Numbered from the stretch's first letter, positions 1 through 11,419 are shown. The stretch: DNA of 64,000 nucleotides from Siphonodentalium dalli (GCA_032622095.1 CP136064.1:171130310-171194309), one strand, 5' to 3'. Translations and numbers: made by a program. Notes: generated by a model from the sequence alone, not told the origin.

Positions 1-604
1 TTCAACAGTTGTGCTGGGATCTCAATGAAATTTGGTATGGATGTTCACAACTATGAGGACATTAAATAGAGGGTTCCATGGAACTTCCATCGTTTTGTTC
101 GGATTTTACATTCTAGTTTGTTTTTACACCAATTGTTGAATATTTTCCCATTTTTGGTCTGTCGACTCACCAATTGTTGAATATTTTCCCATTTTTGGTC
201 AGTTGACTCAAATCAGATGGAAATTTCCAACCATTGGTGAGTGGAAAGTATGAGGTACCAGTGGACAATTCTAAACAAAACGATGGGGGTGGAAATTGAA
301 TTTCTCAGACTTGAAAATTTGTATTTGCTCCAAGCAGGTGCAGTTGGATTGACATTCAATGTAATCAGCCAACTGGTGCTCTTAGTTACCTTTATCTGAT
401 TATGACTATTATCTTGAAGTAGAATAAGTCTTTCTGTATATTTAGTACATGTGTTACTGGCAGAGTGGCACTCTTTGGTACATGTATTCTTTACCATTGA
501 GGTTCGAAAAAGTTCTGTCAGATTTACCATAGAATCAAATTCATGTGTATTTTTGATGACCTGCTAATATTCAAAGTTCAAACAAAATAACTTCTCATCA
601 CCAA
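1..604. other. Intron/intergenic DNA with a short 41-bp direct repeat
   Basis: No coding exon is recognisable. A 41 bp unit beginning CACCAATTGTTGAATATTTT occurs twice head to tail at about 127-208, with a few differences in the second copy. If the zinc-finger exons belong to one gene, this is intron upstream of the first variable exon. Confidence 0.5.
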
Positions 605-960
605 TGCTCGTATTCACCAATTGGGTTTATTTTATAAACTGGATAGAACACACAATGAACCTTCGCTAGCATTTATAACACACTGTTGATGATGTGATTT
701 GACTGAATGCCATTTGTCGATAGACAGCGCCTCACGACTAAATCGCGAACACTCACCGGATACAATCCGCATGCATAACGGTATATGTGTGTAGAGATTC
801 CGACTGAATACAATCCGCATGCATAACGGTATATGTGTGTAGAGATTCCGACTGAATACAATCCGCATGCATAACAGTATATGGGTGTGGAGATTCTGAC
901 ACCGGATACAATCTGCATGCATAACGGTATTTGGGTGTAGAGATTCCGACTGAATCTTTC
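605..960. repeat. Dispersed repeat fragment ending in a 48-50 bp tandem array
   Basis: Bases 605-760 resemble 9678-9880: both share GTATTCACC followed by GGGTTTATTTTATAAAC, then a GATGATGTGATT and a GACTAAATC segment. The fragment runs into four tandem units of 48-50 bp at about 757-957, each containing CAATCCGCATGCATAACGG or a close variant. The copy at 9.7 kb carries only one such unit, so the tandem expansion is local to this copy. Confidence 0.75.
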
Positions 961-1916
961 TGCACAATGTGATTGATGATATAATTGAGATCTTCTGAGA
1001 CTCCTTTCAACAGTGGTGTATATATTACTATATATACTAACTGAAACAGGCTCCATTCGGGAGCCTTTATTTGGCGGGTAGGGGCCCGTGGCCCCTTTGT
1101 GCACTTCACATACATTTTGATCTTTTAAACATTCTTATCAGATTTGCACTCAACTGAAAGATTAAAAGAGCATTAAATAGCGAAGGACATTATTGTTTGC
1201 ACTGTATTATTAGTCCCGGCCCGGGAATTGTTTTTCTAACTGAGTCCGGCGAATCCACTGAACGGTACCCACTGGCGGGAGGTCAGACAATGTCCGTTCG
1301 CCATCTGGCAAATTAAAATACCATAATAGCACCCATTCCCAATGATGGTATAGCGTTTGTGTCTTGACTCTAGACCCCACTACATGCACATCCATGACAA
1401 AATCAACATTCGTTACTTATATTCACACTTAACCTGAACTGACTAATTAATTTAGCGCCTATTTCCAACAACGTTTTGGTAGAGCGCATGGAAGTTTCAT
1501 CTACAATAGCAAAGCAAGTGTGGGTTTGCGTGCGACGTCACATGACGTCATTTCGACAAACGTCATAAGAAATAGTGTCTATACTTGAGTGCAAATACTG
1601 CATTTGGGGACCATGTTAGATCTCAGGTTTGATGCGACCAATCGGCGTGAAATTTGGTGAGTCATCTTTAAAGACACATTATAGGCCATGGTACGAATTT
1701 GGGCTACATTGCAAACATGGTTGAAAAGTTAAAAGCGCGCCAAAAGTGTGACCGAGTTATACACACACAGACAACGCAAACGCGTCTTATATATATAGAT
1801 AGATTAATATTTCAATTTGGATCTTAGTGTCCATTTAATGGTAGACTGTCCCATTTCAGCAGTGCTTCGGAATTTGTCATTGCCACTGGTTACTGAATAG
1901 TGTAATTTTATTTCAG
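961..1916. other. Intron sequence before exon A; possible Helitron 5' end on the minus strand
   Basis: No exon recognised. Read on the minus strand from about 1799, the sequence starts TCTATATATATAAGACGCG, which resembles a Helitron 5' terminus (TC start, A/T flank), but I could not find a matching CTRR end with hairpin. The last 60 bases before 1917 lead into a T-rich acceptor tract. Confidence 0.35.
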
Positions 1917-2243
1917 AATTGGCAGCAATCCCAAGTTCACGGTCGAACTGTCCATCTGTCCACTCTGAAACGCTGGCCGGAACTCAGTCCTATTCTCGGA
2001 TATGAAACAGAACTGGATCCCTTTGGCAAGGAAATAGTAAACAAAATCTGGTGCAAAATATGCGCAGAAAATTCAGATGCAATTATAAATCGAGTACCCG
2101 AGAGAGGACGGGCAACGACAAGAGAGAAAGAGCCGTATATGGTTGGAACTAATGTTGTGTCGAAACACAGAGCAGAAAGGCATGTCTTGTCGATAATTCA
2201 CAAAATCGGACTGGAAATCATAAAAAACAAAGAAAATCAGTAG
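1917..2243 (+). CDS. Exon A: alternative 3'-terminal exon with CxxC...HxxxxxH zinc-binding domain
   Basis: The exon begins after a good acceptor (TTTTATTTCAG, AG at 1915-1916) and is open in phase 0 for 108 residues to TAG. There is no early ATG, so it must be spliced to upstream coding sequence. Visible features are a basic N-terminal block (GRTVHLSTLKRWP, residues 9-21), ILGYET (26-31), a CxxC pair at residues 46 and 49 preceded by Trp, and His 89 and His 95 near the C terminus. It aligns end to end with exon B (6818-7141), which keeps the same block, the ILGYET motif, both Cys and both His. The arrangement is reminiscent of BED- or TTF-type fingers rather than C2H2; that family placement is inference. 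A downstream AATAAA lies at 3105. The role is probably DNA binding as the C-terminal tail of one isoform. Confidence 0.8.
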   Translation, partial: NWQQSQVHGRTVHLSTLKRWPELSPILGYETELDPFGKEIVNKIWCKICAENSDAIINRVPERGRATTREKEPYMVGTNVVSKHRAERHVLSIIHKIGLEIIKNKENQ

Positions 2244-2551
2244 TCCTAATTCTTGAATAGTTCTGGTAGCATAAAATGGTTGTGTGTTATATCCTCAAGC
2301 AGCTGTGAGTTGAGAATCTTCCATAATCATCTCCCTGGCATATAGTTCAACAAAACGGACCATCAAAAGTGTATCTAGAATATTAACCATGTGAACATAG
2401 AAAAGAATGGTATTTGTTGCTTTCCCTTTACGTACTGTTTACATTGTTTAGGTACTCGCAATACAAGATCATAAATATTTGCCTCAGGTAGGGATACTGG
2501 AGAACCTAATTACCTGTAAGCACAATGACCCTATGCTAAATTTTATTATAA

Positions 2552-2815
2552 TTAACCCTTTCATGACAGGAGCTGCGCTGGTGCAGCATCAAAGATTCTG
2601 TGCCAGATCATTCTCTTATATGTATGAGTCTTCCATAGGGAGCCTCACATAAAGAGAATGCACTGGCTTAATTACAAGGTCAAGATAAATATTGTTAGGC
2701 CAATGTATTCTCTTATATATGCGAGGCTGCCTATGAGAGACTCACATATATCAGAGAATGCATTGGCACAGGGTTTTCACAAAATTTCAGGAAGCTCCAC
2801 TCATGGAAGGGTTAA
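2552..2815. mobile_element. piggyBac-like MITE
   Basis: 264 bp bounded by TTAA on both sides. The ends are TTAACCCTTTCATGA and TCATGGAAGGGTTAA (near-perfect inverted repeats), with internal GTGCCA / TGCATTCTCT palindromic segments. TTAA target duplications and CCC termini fit the piggyBac superfamily. Elements at 4401-4736 and 34921-35172 have the same architecture, and the latter shares the internal palindrome. Confidence 0.75.
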
Positions 2816-3497
2816 ACATGATTGACAATGTTTAAGCTTAAAGGTACGGTTGGCCTTGGCGGTCGGTATCCTGTGAAAATATTTCCACCCGTCAAAAACC
2901 GCCACAAACAGAAAGAACATCAAAATGTAGACAGACTTTGTCCGTACACAAATAAGAAATATCGCATAAACATAATGTTATTGTCAAATGTTTGACCATT
3001 GTTATGTAAACAAAAACATAAAAAGTTACTTTTCTGGTGTTTGTTTATATTATGATGGTAAACATAAAGAGCGTTCTTTGTTGGTGAATTCCTGATATGG
3101 AACTAATAAAGAGCGTTTATGCCATTTGTGTGTGATTAGCCAGTAGCATTGTGCTGTCTTCTGTAACACAATCAGGCTCTTGCTGAGGTAAAATATAGTA
3201 GGTCTTTATGATAACATGCTGTTTACGCGATGGTCATGGTATATATGAACGAAACTGTATGCGTTTTAATGTTTTTCTGTTTACGGTGATTAGAACAAAT
3301 ATGAATATTTTCGACAACTAAGGCCTCACGTGCCTTTAAGCATAATCAAAAGCATTGTGGGTAACTGTAATAGTATTAAGCTTTAGTGTAAATAAAGTAT
3401 GGCTTGTGGAATATAACTAGCTGACCATAAGTGCAAATAAATGAATGGGAGCACATGCCTGTATATGTGTAATTGGGGCGAATATATATAATACATA
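2816..3497. other. Non-coding DNA downstream of exon A
   Basis: No exon seen. It contains polyadenylation-like hexamers at 3105-3110 and 3391-3396 that could serve exon A, and short segments with CATTGTTATGTAAAC that recur near 5.7 kb. Confidence 0.4.
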
Positions 3498-4337
3498 CAG
3501 TAATGCCCGAAGTATATGACCCTTTAACCACAGCAGAATTATGCGAAATTTTTCAGGATTTAGTTGGAAATATGGCTTGTTGCCATTCATCGGAAAGCTC
3601 TCACCGAGAGCTTTCCGATGAATGGCAGCAAGCCATATTTATACCCCCATAACGAAGTTAGGGGGGTATACTGGAGTCAGCTTGTCCGTCTGTCCGTGGA
3701 CACAAATTTGTCCGGAGTTTTTCTCAGTCGTTTTTTGATCAATTTCCGTGAAGCTGTGCACCTGCGATTATGATGTCTGTCGGCCTTTTTTTGCAACATG
3801 TGTACTTTTGTCCGAGCTTTTATTCCTACATTTTTTTTAAAACGTGGCACAGATATTTAGTACCATGGGAACTTGTGCACCTGCGATTATGACGTCTGTC
3901 TGACATTTTTTGGTGGAGTTATCCCCCTTTTTCGACTTAGAAACTTTTTTTACAACATGCATAATTTTGTCCGATCTTTTATTCCTACATTTTTCAGTCA
4001 ATGTTTTTTAATCTTGGCACTGATATTTAGTACCATGGGAACCTGTGCACCTGCGATTATGACGTCTGTCCGACATAATTTTGTCCAAGCTTTTATTCCT
4101 ACATTTTTCGGTCAATAGGTTTAAGATTAGGGTTATGGTTGTACACCTGCAATGGGAACTGTTATTTTATTATTTTAACTAAATGTTTACTGACATGTGA
4201 AACATCTTTAGTATTTTAAAAACAGGGGGATTATCGTAGTCCCATTGGGACAGTCACACCTCTAGTTCCAACTAAATCCTGAAAAAATGTCCCATAATTC
4301 TGCTGTGGTTTAGGGGTCAAATATTTAGGACTTACTG
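3498..4337. mobile_element. Tc1/mariner-like foldback MITE split by a nested insertion
   Basis: Ends are CAGTAATGCCC-like at 3498 and its inverse at 4337, both flanked by TA. The arms (3498-about 3645 and about 4262-4337) match the compact copy at 12398-12588. Between them sits about 600 bp of unrelated DNA (about 3645-4260) with three spaced copies of a CACCTGCGATTATGA motif and a GTCCGTCTGTCCGTGG tract, i.e. a younger insertion. Small ORFs here are repeat-derived and not believable genes. Confidence 0.7.
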
Positions 4338-4400
4338 TACCTATATTGTATATTTTCAACAGATGTTGAAAACATTTTCTGTGAATTATAATTTTCTGTA

Positions 4401-4736
4401 TTAACCTCTTCGCTGCTAAATGGCGTTATGACGTCGTGTGCTGGGCTGTTGACGTTATTGGCATTTTCCAATGGGAAAATATAGCGGGAATGTCACAAGA
4501 ACCATACAACTGACTCAGCTGAAAGCTATTATCGTTCACAATCGTGGGACATCATACACTTTTTGAAACGTAGAGATACAGTTATTCCGATGCACTAATC
4601 TCTGAGTTCCTGTTATGTATAATGGCCTACTTCTAGTGTGCTGAAGTAGGTCCGTAGTACCTACGGACCATATAGCACACGGCGTGTACCTTTACGTCCG
4701 TAATAGTTACGGACGTCATAGCAGCGAAGGGGTTAA
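4401..4736. mobile_element. piggyBac-like MITE
   Basis: 336 bp between TTAA at 4401 and TTAA at 4733. The terminal inverted repeats are TTAACCTCTTCGCTGCTA and TAGCAGCGAAGGGGTTAA with one mismatch. The interior holds further palindromes around TACGGAC/GTCCGTA. There is no ORF. Confidence 0.75.
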
Positions 4737-6169
4737 GTTTTGAAATGGTTCCTGACAGTGCACATTGGCTCATAATTTACGTTTGCCAAATGTTTTGCTG
4801 AATGTCTGGCTGGTGATTTAATATTTGAATGTGGCAGCAAACAGACAGGAACTTCTTGCATGTTAATTCATTTGACAACATTCAGTTTGAAGCAAGGAAA
4901 ATACAGGCTTTTTAAAAAGGCATAAATGCTGATGTGCAAGGATGAAACATAATTGTTTCTTGTTGTTTCACTGTTGTATATTTTCATCAGCTCTACATAT
5001 GGAATTCACATAGATGCTGATTGTTCTCTTGTGTATCGTACCAATCTATTATCACTCAGAAATTATGTGACAGAAGCCATAGTGAGAGAAGGTGGCAGTA
5101 TAATGCTTATGGTTTGCTGTCAAACGTGCATATATAAAGGCATAACCTGTTAAATTCCAGGGGATTGCTGTTGCTTGTAATCCCACCATCCTGATAAGAC
5201 ACTTCAATGAGAATTTATCAAACTTTTGGTTGTTGATCTATCTTTATTGTAATCTTAATATGAACAATTATGTGTTCTCTAATTGTTCTGTAGAGCCTCA
5301 ACCAAATGTCTTGAACGTATTAGAAATATATTTACTAAATAAAGATTTTGCTTTCATTCATTTTCATCTCTTCAATTACTGCATGGTGGTTTTGCATTCC
5401 TGTCGTGGGAACAGAAGATGAATGCGCTCCTCGACTCATTTATGTTGGCAATAAAAGCTCATATGATAGCATTCTGGCAGGACTACGATGTTTTCGCAGA
5501 ATACTGTATTCATCCCAAGATGAAAATAAGCTCATGAAATAATATTAAAGGGACTCAAGGACTTAAAATTGGGTTCATACAAAATTTCATAAAAGTCTGA
5601 AAAACAACTATCGTCAACAAGTACATGAAAAATATATTGACTTTGTTCTTGTTTTCATTATTAATAACTCTCCAATAAAAAGATTTTGCATGTCAAAACC
5701 ATTGTTATGTAAACATTACTGTTAGAGTAGAATTACTGATAAAAGTCCAATTAGTCCAATATGATACAAAATATTAATAAAATCTTTATGGTAAATGTTA
5801 GAATAGGTCGAAGCATTCAAAGTATATTCAGACTAAAATATTTGAACTCACTACACGATTTGTGATGTTTGTTGACAAATCACAGTTCACAATTTTGTTT
5901 ACATAACAATGATTGCAACACGCAAAATTTCGTTATTGGAGACCTATCGCTAATGTAATGTATCTAAGAATAAAGTTTGTCTATTTCTCCATGTTCTTCT
6001 CAGTGGTGATGTTTTACATACTTTTATATTGTTTGCACATTTACCCACTGCGAGTATCTTGGGTCGCTCTTAAGACTTGACATGAATTCAATGTAGTTAT
6101 TCTTAATACCGGTAATATTGTAGTCGATTGCTACAGTAATGTCCTAAATAATTGACCGCTAAGCCACCG
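4737..6169. other. Intron between exons A and B, no clear exon
   Basis: I see no exon with a recognisable domain. Short open stretches around 4953-5153 and 5348-5542 lack domain signatures and acceptor support. The sequence at 5620-5960 has inverted and direct copies of short segments also present near 2.9-3.0 kb (ATTGTTATGTAAAC). Confidence 0.4.
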
Positions 6170-6521
6170 CATAATTATGGGAAATTTTTCAGGATTTAGT
6201 CAGAAATATGGCTTGCTGCCATTCATCGGAAAGCCATATTTCTGACTAAATCCTGAAAAAATTCCTATAATACTGCTGTGGTTAAAGGGTCATATACTTC
6301 GGGCATTACTCGGTGAGAGCTTTCAGATGAATGGCAACAAGCCATATTTCTGACTAAATCCTGAAAAATTTCCCATAATTCTGCTGTGGTTAAAGGGTCC
6401 TCGGGCATTACTCGGTGAGAGCTTTCCGATGAATGGCAACAAGCCATATTTCTGACTAAATCCTGAAAAATTTCCCATAATTATGCTGTGGTTAAAGGGT
6501 CATATACTTAGGGCATTACTG
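6170..6521. mobile_element. Tc1/mariner-like MITE with tandemly amplified right arm
   Basis: Same family as 12398-12588. The right arm (GCCATATTTCTGACTAAATC ... GGGCATTACT) occurs three times head to tail with a spacing near 120 bp, and only the outermost copy retains the full GGGCATTACTGTA end (TA at 6522-6523). The left terminus is incomplete. Apparent minus-strand repeats of a peptide in this block are by-products of the tandem arms. Confidence 0.7.
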
Positions 6522-6817
6522 TATATATACATCTTTGTGATATGACACAGCAGCTAAAGCAATGTTACTAAAACCCTCACTAAAAGCAAACAAACTCTAT
6601 ACACATATTGTCCCAGTCATAGCACATATGAAACCATTGTCACTCCCATCCTCTTAACGAAGAAGCACTCCCAACAGCAACACAATTGTATGCATATTAT
6701 GAGTAGCACACTGACGAGATCTATTTGCCAAAGTATTAATGATCAGACTTCTGGGCCTATACTCTGAGGCTGAAGGAACACTAGGTTTGTTGTTCACACC
6801 CTGTGGTTTCTTTTCAG

Positions 6818-7141
6818 AAGAGGAACAAACAGAAAATACTTGGCCGATCAGTTCTTCTGAATACTCTCAAACGGTGGCCAGCAAGTGATATTCTAGGATA
6901 TGAAACTGCTTTGAATGATGAAGGAAGAGAGACTGTCACAAAAGTTTGGTGCACTGTGTGCGCACGCAATGCCGAGGCAATTCTAAATCATCCTAATCTA
7001 GATAGGATGACATCTCAAACAGCGTATCTAAAAGGAACATCGTTCATATCTAAGTGGAGTGCTGAACAGCATTTGAAATCGAAGGTCCATACTATCGGTC
7101 TGCAGATTGTGAATCGGCAAGAATCTGTTTATAAGCAATGA
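6818..7141 (+). CDS. Exon B: alternative 3'-terminal exon, paralogue of exon A
   Basis: The acceptor is TTTCTTTTCAG (AG at 6816-6817), then 107 residues in phase 0 to TGA. A basic start (KRNKQK, GRSVLLNTLKRWP) is followed by ILGYET, then the zinc-binding pair C45 and C48 preceded by Trp, GTSF at 73-76, and His 85 and His 91. Exon A keeps these anchor residues with a spacing of 39 instead of 36 residues between the second Cys and first His, so the fold is probably shared while the loop varies. The family resembles BED/TTF-type fingers (GT-x-F before the His pair) by eye, and I cannot name it more exactly. An AATAAA at 7485-7490 lies inside the adjacent pogo-like MITE and may provide the poly(A) signal. 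Confidence 0.85.
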   Translation, partial: KRNKQKILGRSVLLNTLKRWPASDILGYETALNDEGRETVTKVWCTVCARNAEAILNHPNLDRMTSQTAYLKGTSFISKWSAEQHLKSKVHTIGLQIVNRQESVYKQ

Positions 7142-7214
7142 GATGGTGACATATGATGACTGATAAACATGTTTGTTACTTCATGTTGTGTGTATGCTAC
7201 CCTACCACACACTA

Positions 7215-7845
7215 GAGTAAAACCTCTCCAAACCGAACACCCTTCAGACCAGCCTTTCTGTTTGGTTTAGAATATTTAATTAGCGGTGTTTTGTTCGGCA
7301 AACGCTTTGAACCAGATTATAACGGCAGCTGTCTGATTAGATAACTGTATGCTTACTTAACACTTTGAGTGAACAATGGTTACTTCACATGTACTACAGC
7401 GCTGACACTATGTTTTTACATCTGAGCTGAATTGAACTCTTATGTTTACAACGGTACGGTACACGATGGTAGTGTATTGTCAGCAATAAAGTTTTAATCA
7501 ACCTGTCACAATGATTGACCCATCACGACCACTCAGAGTTGTATAGACCAGAAATTTAAACTTATAAAGGATCTCCAGTCTACACAGGAGACAAAAAGAT
7601 CTCAGCATCAAGTATGTCAAATCTACCGCACGTGCGTTCGATTGGTATCGCTTTCAGAGGTAAAAATTAATGTATTCATTCACTTTTGGACTATAAAAGC
7701 CATCCGATGTTCGGAATAGAGAGTTTCCAGTTTACAGAGGTAATTTTTAGTGAGAATGCACTTGGGTGAATTCAGGACCGGACAATTTGTTTGGTATGAA
7801 GAGGGATTCAGTTTATAGAGGGTCCGGTTTGGAGAGGTTTTACTG
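7215..7845. mobile_element. pogo/Tigger-like non-autonomous element
   Basis: Inverted termini are GAGTAAAACCTCTCCAAACC at the left and the inverse of CAGTAAAACCTCTCCAAACC at the right, flanked by TA on both sides. CAGTAAAACCTC-type ends with TA duplications are typical of the pogo/Tigger branch of Tc1/mariner. Within it, other copies of the subterminal motif recur (around 7680-7800). No transposase is visible. Confidence 0.65.
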
Positions 7846-8343
7846 TAATACTGAAGTTTCATGTGAATAGAAAACTCTGTATCTGTAATCATGTTCGCAA
7901 ACAACCAAGTGTGATTATCTAGGATGTTAAGTAATTTCTGTCCTGCGGTTAACTGGTTGTTAATGGTGTTGTGCAAGCTTCTGGTTTGACCTAACAAGTT
8001 TACATTTGAAAAGGAAATACTGAACCATAAGAATCCCAAATGTATTTGATATTAATGGATATTGCTCATCGATAGTGGTGAAATAACACACCAAGATCAT
8101 TAATTTTGTAGTTTTAGGAGATATTGGTATCCCATAATTTAATTAGGGATATCATTAGGGCAGAAACAGGGACTCAAGAAGACCTAAATGTGACTCTGGT
8201 GTATGTGCTTATCAAGCAAAGCCACTGATAGTGTTAATAACTACCTCATTGCCTCCACCCCATCCAGCATGGTGTAACACAATACTGCTTTGTTCCGCCA
8301 CTGCCATGCTGCATTACTATCTCATTACTATGATGTTTTTCAG
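7846..8343. other. Intron upstream of exon C
   Basis: Unique-looking AT-rich sequence. I see no exon or recognisable repeat. It ends in the acceptor ATGATGTTTTTCAG of exon C. Confidence 0.4.
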
Positions 8344-8706
8344 ACAATCGAGGGAGGCACATGTGGCAGGCCAACATGGGGTTCACCATATCAAGACCAG
8401 AAACCCGGCCATTTTACATGCACTATCTGTGGGAAAACATTTACTTTCAAGCGTTATCTCCAAGTTCACATGGTCACTCACTCTAACACAAAGTTACATC
8501 GTTGTGACATATGCAACAAAGATTATAAATTCAGAACTGGATTGCGAAGACATATACGAGAAGAACATGAGACTTCAGTGCAATCCCTGGTGGACTGGGG
8601 CAAAAATTCAACCCACGAACTCTCCAGATCTGGCAGCCCACCTCTACGCTCTGTTGAAGAACTATTTGCAGCGAACCAATTCAGCAGTCATTCAGGAGGC
8701 ACATGA
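8344..8706 (+). CDS. Exon C: alternative 3'-terminal exon with two C2H2 zinc fingers
   Basis: It starts after GATGTTTTTCAG (AG at 8342-8343), phase 0, 120 residues to TGA. Finger 1 is C26-C29-H42-H46 and finger 2 is C54-C57-H70-H75, both with the canonical C-x2-C-x12-H-x3/4-H spacing and a seven-residue linker. Finger 2 carries the YKF motif also seen in the second fingers of exons D and E. A 45-residue polar Ser-rich tail follows, longer than in the sister exons. The stop codon is only 5 bases from a MITE (8712-8833), so the 3' UTR is probably transposon-derived. Expected role: sequence-specific DNA binding in the nucleus as the C-terminal tail of one isoform. Confidence 0.88.
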   Translation, partial: TIEGGTCGRPTWGSPYQDQKPGHFTCTICGKTFTFKRYLQVHMVTHSNTKLHRCDICNKDYKFRTGLRRHIREEHETSVQSLVDWGKNSTHELSRSGSPPLRSVEELFAANQFSSHSGGT

Positions 8707-8711
8707 ACATA

Positions 8712-8833
8712 CAGTAATGCTCTCACTGAGAGCTTTCCTACTTATGGCAACAAGCGATATTTCCGACTAAATCCTGAAAAATTTACCCATAATTCTGCTG
8801 TGGTTAAGGAGTCTATTATTTAGAGCATTACTG
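8712..8833. mobile_element. Tc1/mariner-like MITE, shortened copy
   Basis: TA at 8710-8711 is followed by CAGTAATGC; the right end is GCATTACTG followed by TA at 8834-8835. The left arm is almost wholly lost compared with 12398-12588, leaving the right arm. It lies immediately downstream of the exon C stop. Confidence 0.7.
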
Positions 8834-9672
8834 TATATGGCTGGGTTTTAACAGAAGTTTCACTCATATTGTGTGTGACTCCAATAATTCTAATAATCAA
8901 ATTAAATTTGCATTGTTTATCCAAAGTACTCATATTTACATGTAATTGTTATTTTTGGCAGGTTAGTAAAATATGTCGTTCAATGGGAAATGTCTTAGGC
9001 ACTAATTTACTAATAGATATATTGAACCAGCTGACTAAACTGCTGTCAATCTATAGTGTTAAGAAGAAAATAGGCATCTGTGTTTGATGATGCCAACTTA
9101 TGGTTCCAAGTAAAAGGTTCAGAAGAAAACGAAATGACTATTATATTCAAAATCTAACCCGACAACTGTGGCAGATTCGAAAATTCTAAAGTGAATTGAA
9201 GCTTTGAAGAGACCCATTTACAACACCTATATATCATACCATATGCCAGACGACATTGTTACATGTTTGGCTACTAAACCATTACATTATATTAATGTAT
9301 GAGTTGATCTGTCTCCAGCAAACCAGAATGGTATTCTCTTCCAGTCCACCAATGAATGCAGTCTGTGACTTTCATCATGCCATTTTTAAATGGCTGTAAC
9401 ATATTGTAGTCATCGTTCTCTTTGTAGTCTTCCTGGGGAAGCTTTACCAACTTTGAGCTGGTCAAGTATTTATCATACAGAACCACACTTAAACATGCCT
9501 AAACAATGCATATACAAATGCAGCCCAATGGGATTTAGTTGTACAGATTATGTTTCTGTTGAAGTTATACTACTGTTTGTTGTGGTCATATTGGACGCTA
9601 TCTTCGGTACGGTTTTTAAATTCTCCCCATGCAAGATTTTAGTTCTGTAACCTAAACCTCTTCGAAGGACAC
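8834..9672. other. Non-coding DNA after exon C
   Basis: No exon signature, no strong repeat. Small open frames here (for example 9390-9650) have no domain, acceptor or codon-use support. Confidence 0.4.
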
Positions 9673-11048
9673 CAGGGGTCGTATTCACCGAGTGGGTTTA
9701 TTTTATAAACCAGGTAGTTTATTTGGTAGCGGCTGAACGCACAAGGTGTCTTCGGTATAGCGTTAACGACTCATGCTATCGATGATGTGATTGACCCAAT
9801 CTAGCAGATTTGCCATTTGTATTTGTCAATGTATTATGACTAAATCTCGAGCACTAACCGGCCACAATCCGCATGCATAGCGGTATACATTATAATTTTA
9901 AAGAGACTCAGACTGGCCGTGTGTATATATATATATATGCAGAATGAGATTTTCGAAATGGCACAACGTGAGGAAGAGGAAAAACCACGACAACATCTCA
10001 GTTAACTATAAGGGATAGGTCCAACCCACTAGAAAAATATGTGACGTGGCTAGAGGGTCTCCTGGGTGGGGGTGCATGCCCACCTTGATAATCTCAACTG
10101 CATGTGCACCCCTTCAACCAGATCAAACATGTTTGCGTAATTCATTTGAACCCTGTGGTCATGCACTAGCCCGGGGGTATCAAGATAATCTACTGGGCGA
10201 ACCACGGCTCTGTCCAATATGAGAATTTTTTAAAACAGCAATAGGGAGGGATGATCGAGATACACCGGTGTGAGAACATTTTGAAATCGGCACATGAATA
10301 TCGCAAAATCCTAGCATCTAGACTGGACTCAAGCTTAATTTCCAAGCGTTGTAAATTTCCAACCTGACATCCCCTACTACGGTTGAAAATTTCGAATAGC
10401 AGTTTTTGACTGGCCACAGAGGAGGAACAAGGACACACGCTTGCCAAGTTTTGGAAATTTCCCAAATAGGGTCGGTAAATTTCCAACTGATGGCCTTCTC
10501 AGTCAATCATTTTGACCAAAATTATGAGAATATGCAAATGTTGGTTAAAAAACAACGAATTCCCTAGTAAAAAAAACCCTGTCGCCACGTCGTCACATGA
10601 TGAGTGGATGTTTGTTGGACGCTATATAATTTAAGCACAATTCAAATACTAAACATGATCTATTTCCTACCATTTCCGAAGAAATTGCTTTCCGGCACTG
10701 GTGGATGGTTTCGGTCTCTTTGTTTTCAAGGATTTTGATGTTTCAATGCACTATATGCTCAAAAAGTGTTGCGTTCATCGGTTGTGTACCCCATCATTTC
10801 CATCGGTTATATACTCATGATTGAACTGAACCAAACATGTATCGTTACTCTGCTATGCGCAGCATGCTTTATGTACGTAAACGGTGGTCAATCCATTATT
10901 GTCCCCCAGTCACCTTGATTGAATAATCCTATACCGCGCGGCGATGTCTTCCCATCGATGTCCACCGAGAGGTACGCATTGAGCGTCGCCTCGTATAAAC
11001 TACCTGGACTATATTATATATAAACTCAGCTTGTGAATACGACCCCTG
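9673..11048. mobile_element. Inverted-repeat transposon remnant, hAT-like ends, with nested insertion
   Basis: The left end CAGGGGTCGTATTCACC and right end GTGAATACGACCCCTG are inverted, each followed inward by a further imperfect match (GGGTTTATTTTATAA versus TATATATAAACTC). CAGGGG termini suggest hAT, but the flanking 8 bases do not match, so no target duplication supports the call. About 10035-10600 resembles the body of the hAT-like element at 32811-34052 (GTGGCTAGAGGGTCTC, AATCCTAGCATCTAGACTGG, TTTTTGACTGGCCAC), i.e. a nested, degraded relative. Confidence 0.6.
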
Positions 11049-11418
11049 GATTTTTTATATTTCACTTTTAATGCTTCAGCTATCACACACCCCGATTATA
11101 TATTATATCTGAAGCAAATGATATTAACCAAAACAGCAGCGTTTGAAGACGCTATATCATTTCCTAAATCCACAGTTTTTGTATAACAACTTGTGTAAAT
11201 CATAGCTTACTCAAACTTGCTCACCCCCAACCCCCCCCCCCCCCCCAGACAAATGTGCATGTTTATATGTTTATGTATTTTATTATTGATCCATGTGGAA
11301 TATGCTGTCCACTATACTTGTATTTCCCCCACAAGAGTGTTATAACCCATCTAAACACAAATTCAGCTTTAAGTTCTGTATGTCTTGAGTTGAGTACCTG
11401 ACATATTATCTATTGAAA
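11049..11418. other. Short spacer with a C homopolymer
   Basis: No coding signal. A run of C occurs near 11230-11246. Homopolymers of this kind are frequent across the window and mark likely length uncertainty. Confidence 0.5.
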
Positions 11419-11419
11419 T

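Noticed and set aside
751-960. Four-unit direct repeat considered as a CRISPR array
   Set aside because: The units are contiguous 48-50 bp tandems without unique spacers, in clearly eukaryotic sequence.
7680-8039. 119-residue minus-strand open frame
   Set aside because: Largely within the pogo-like element and its flank, no recognisable domain, no conserved motif.
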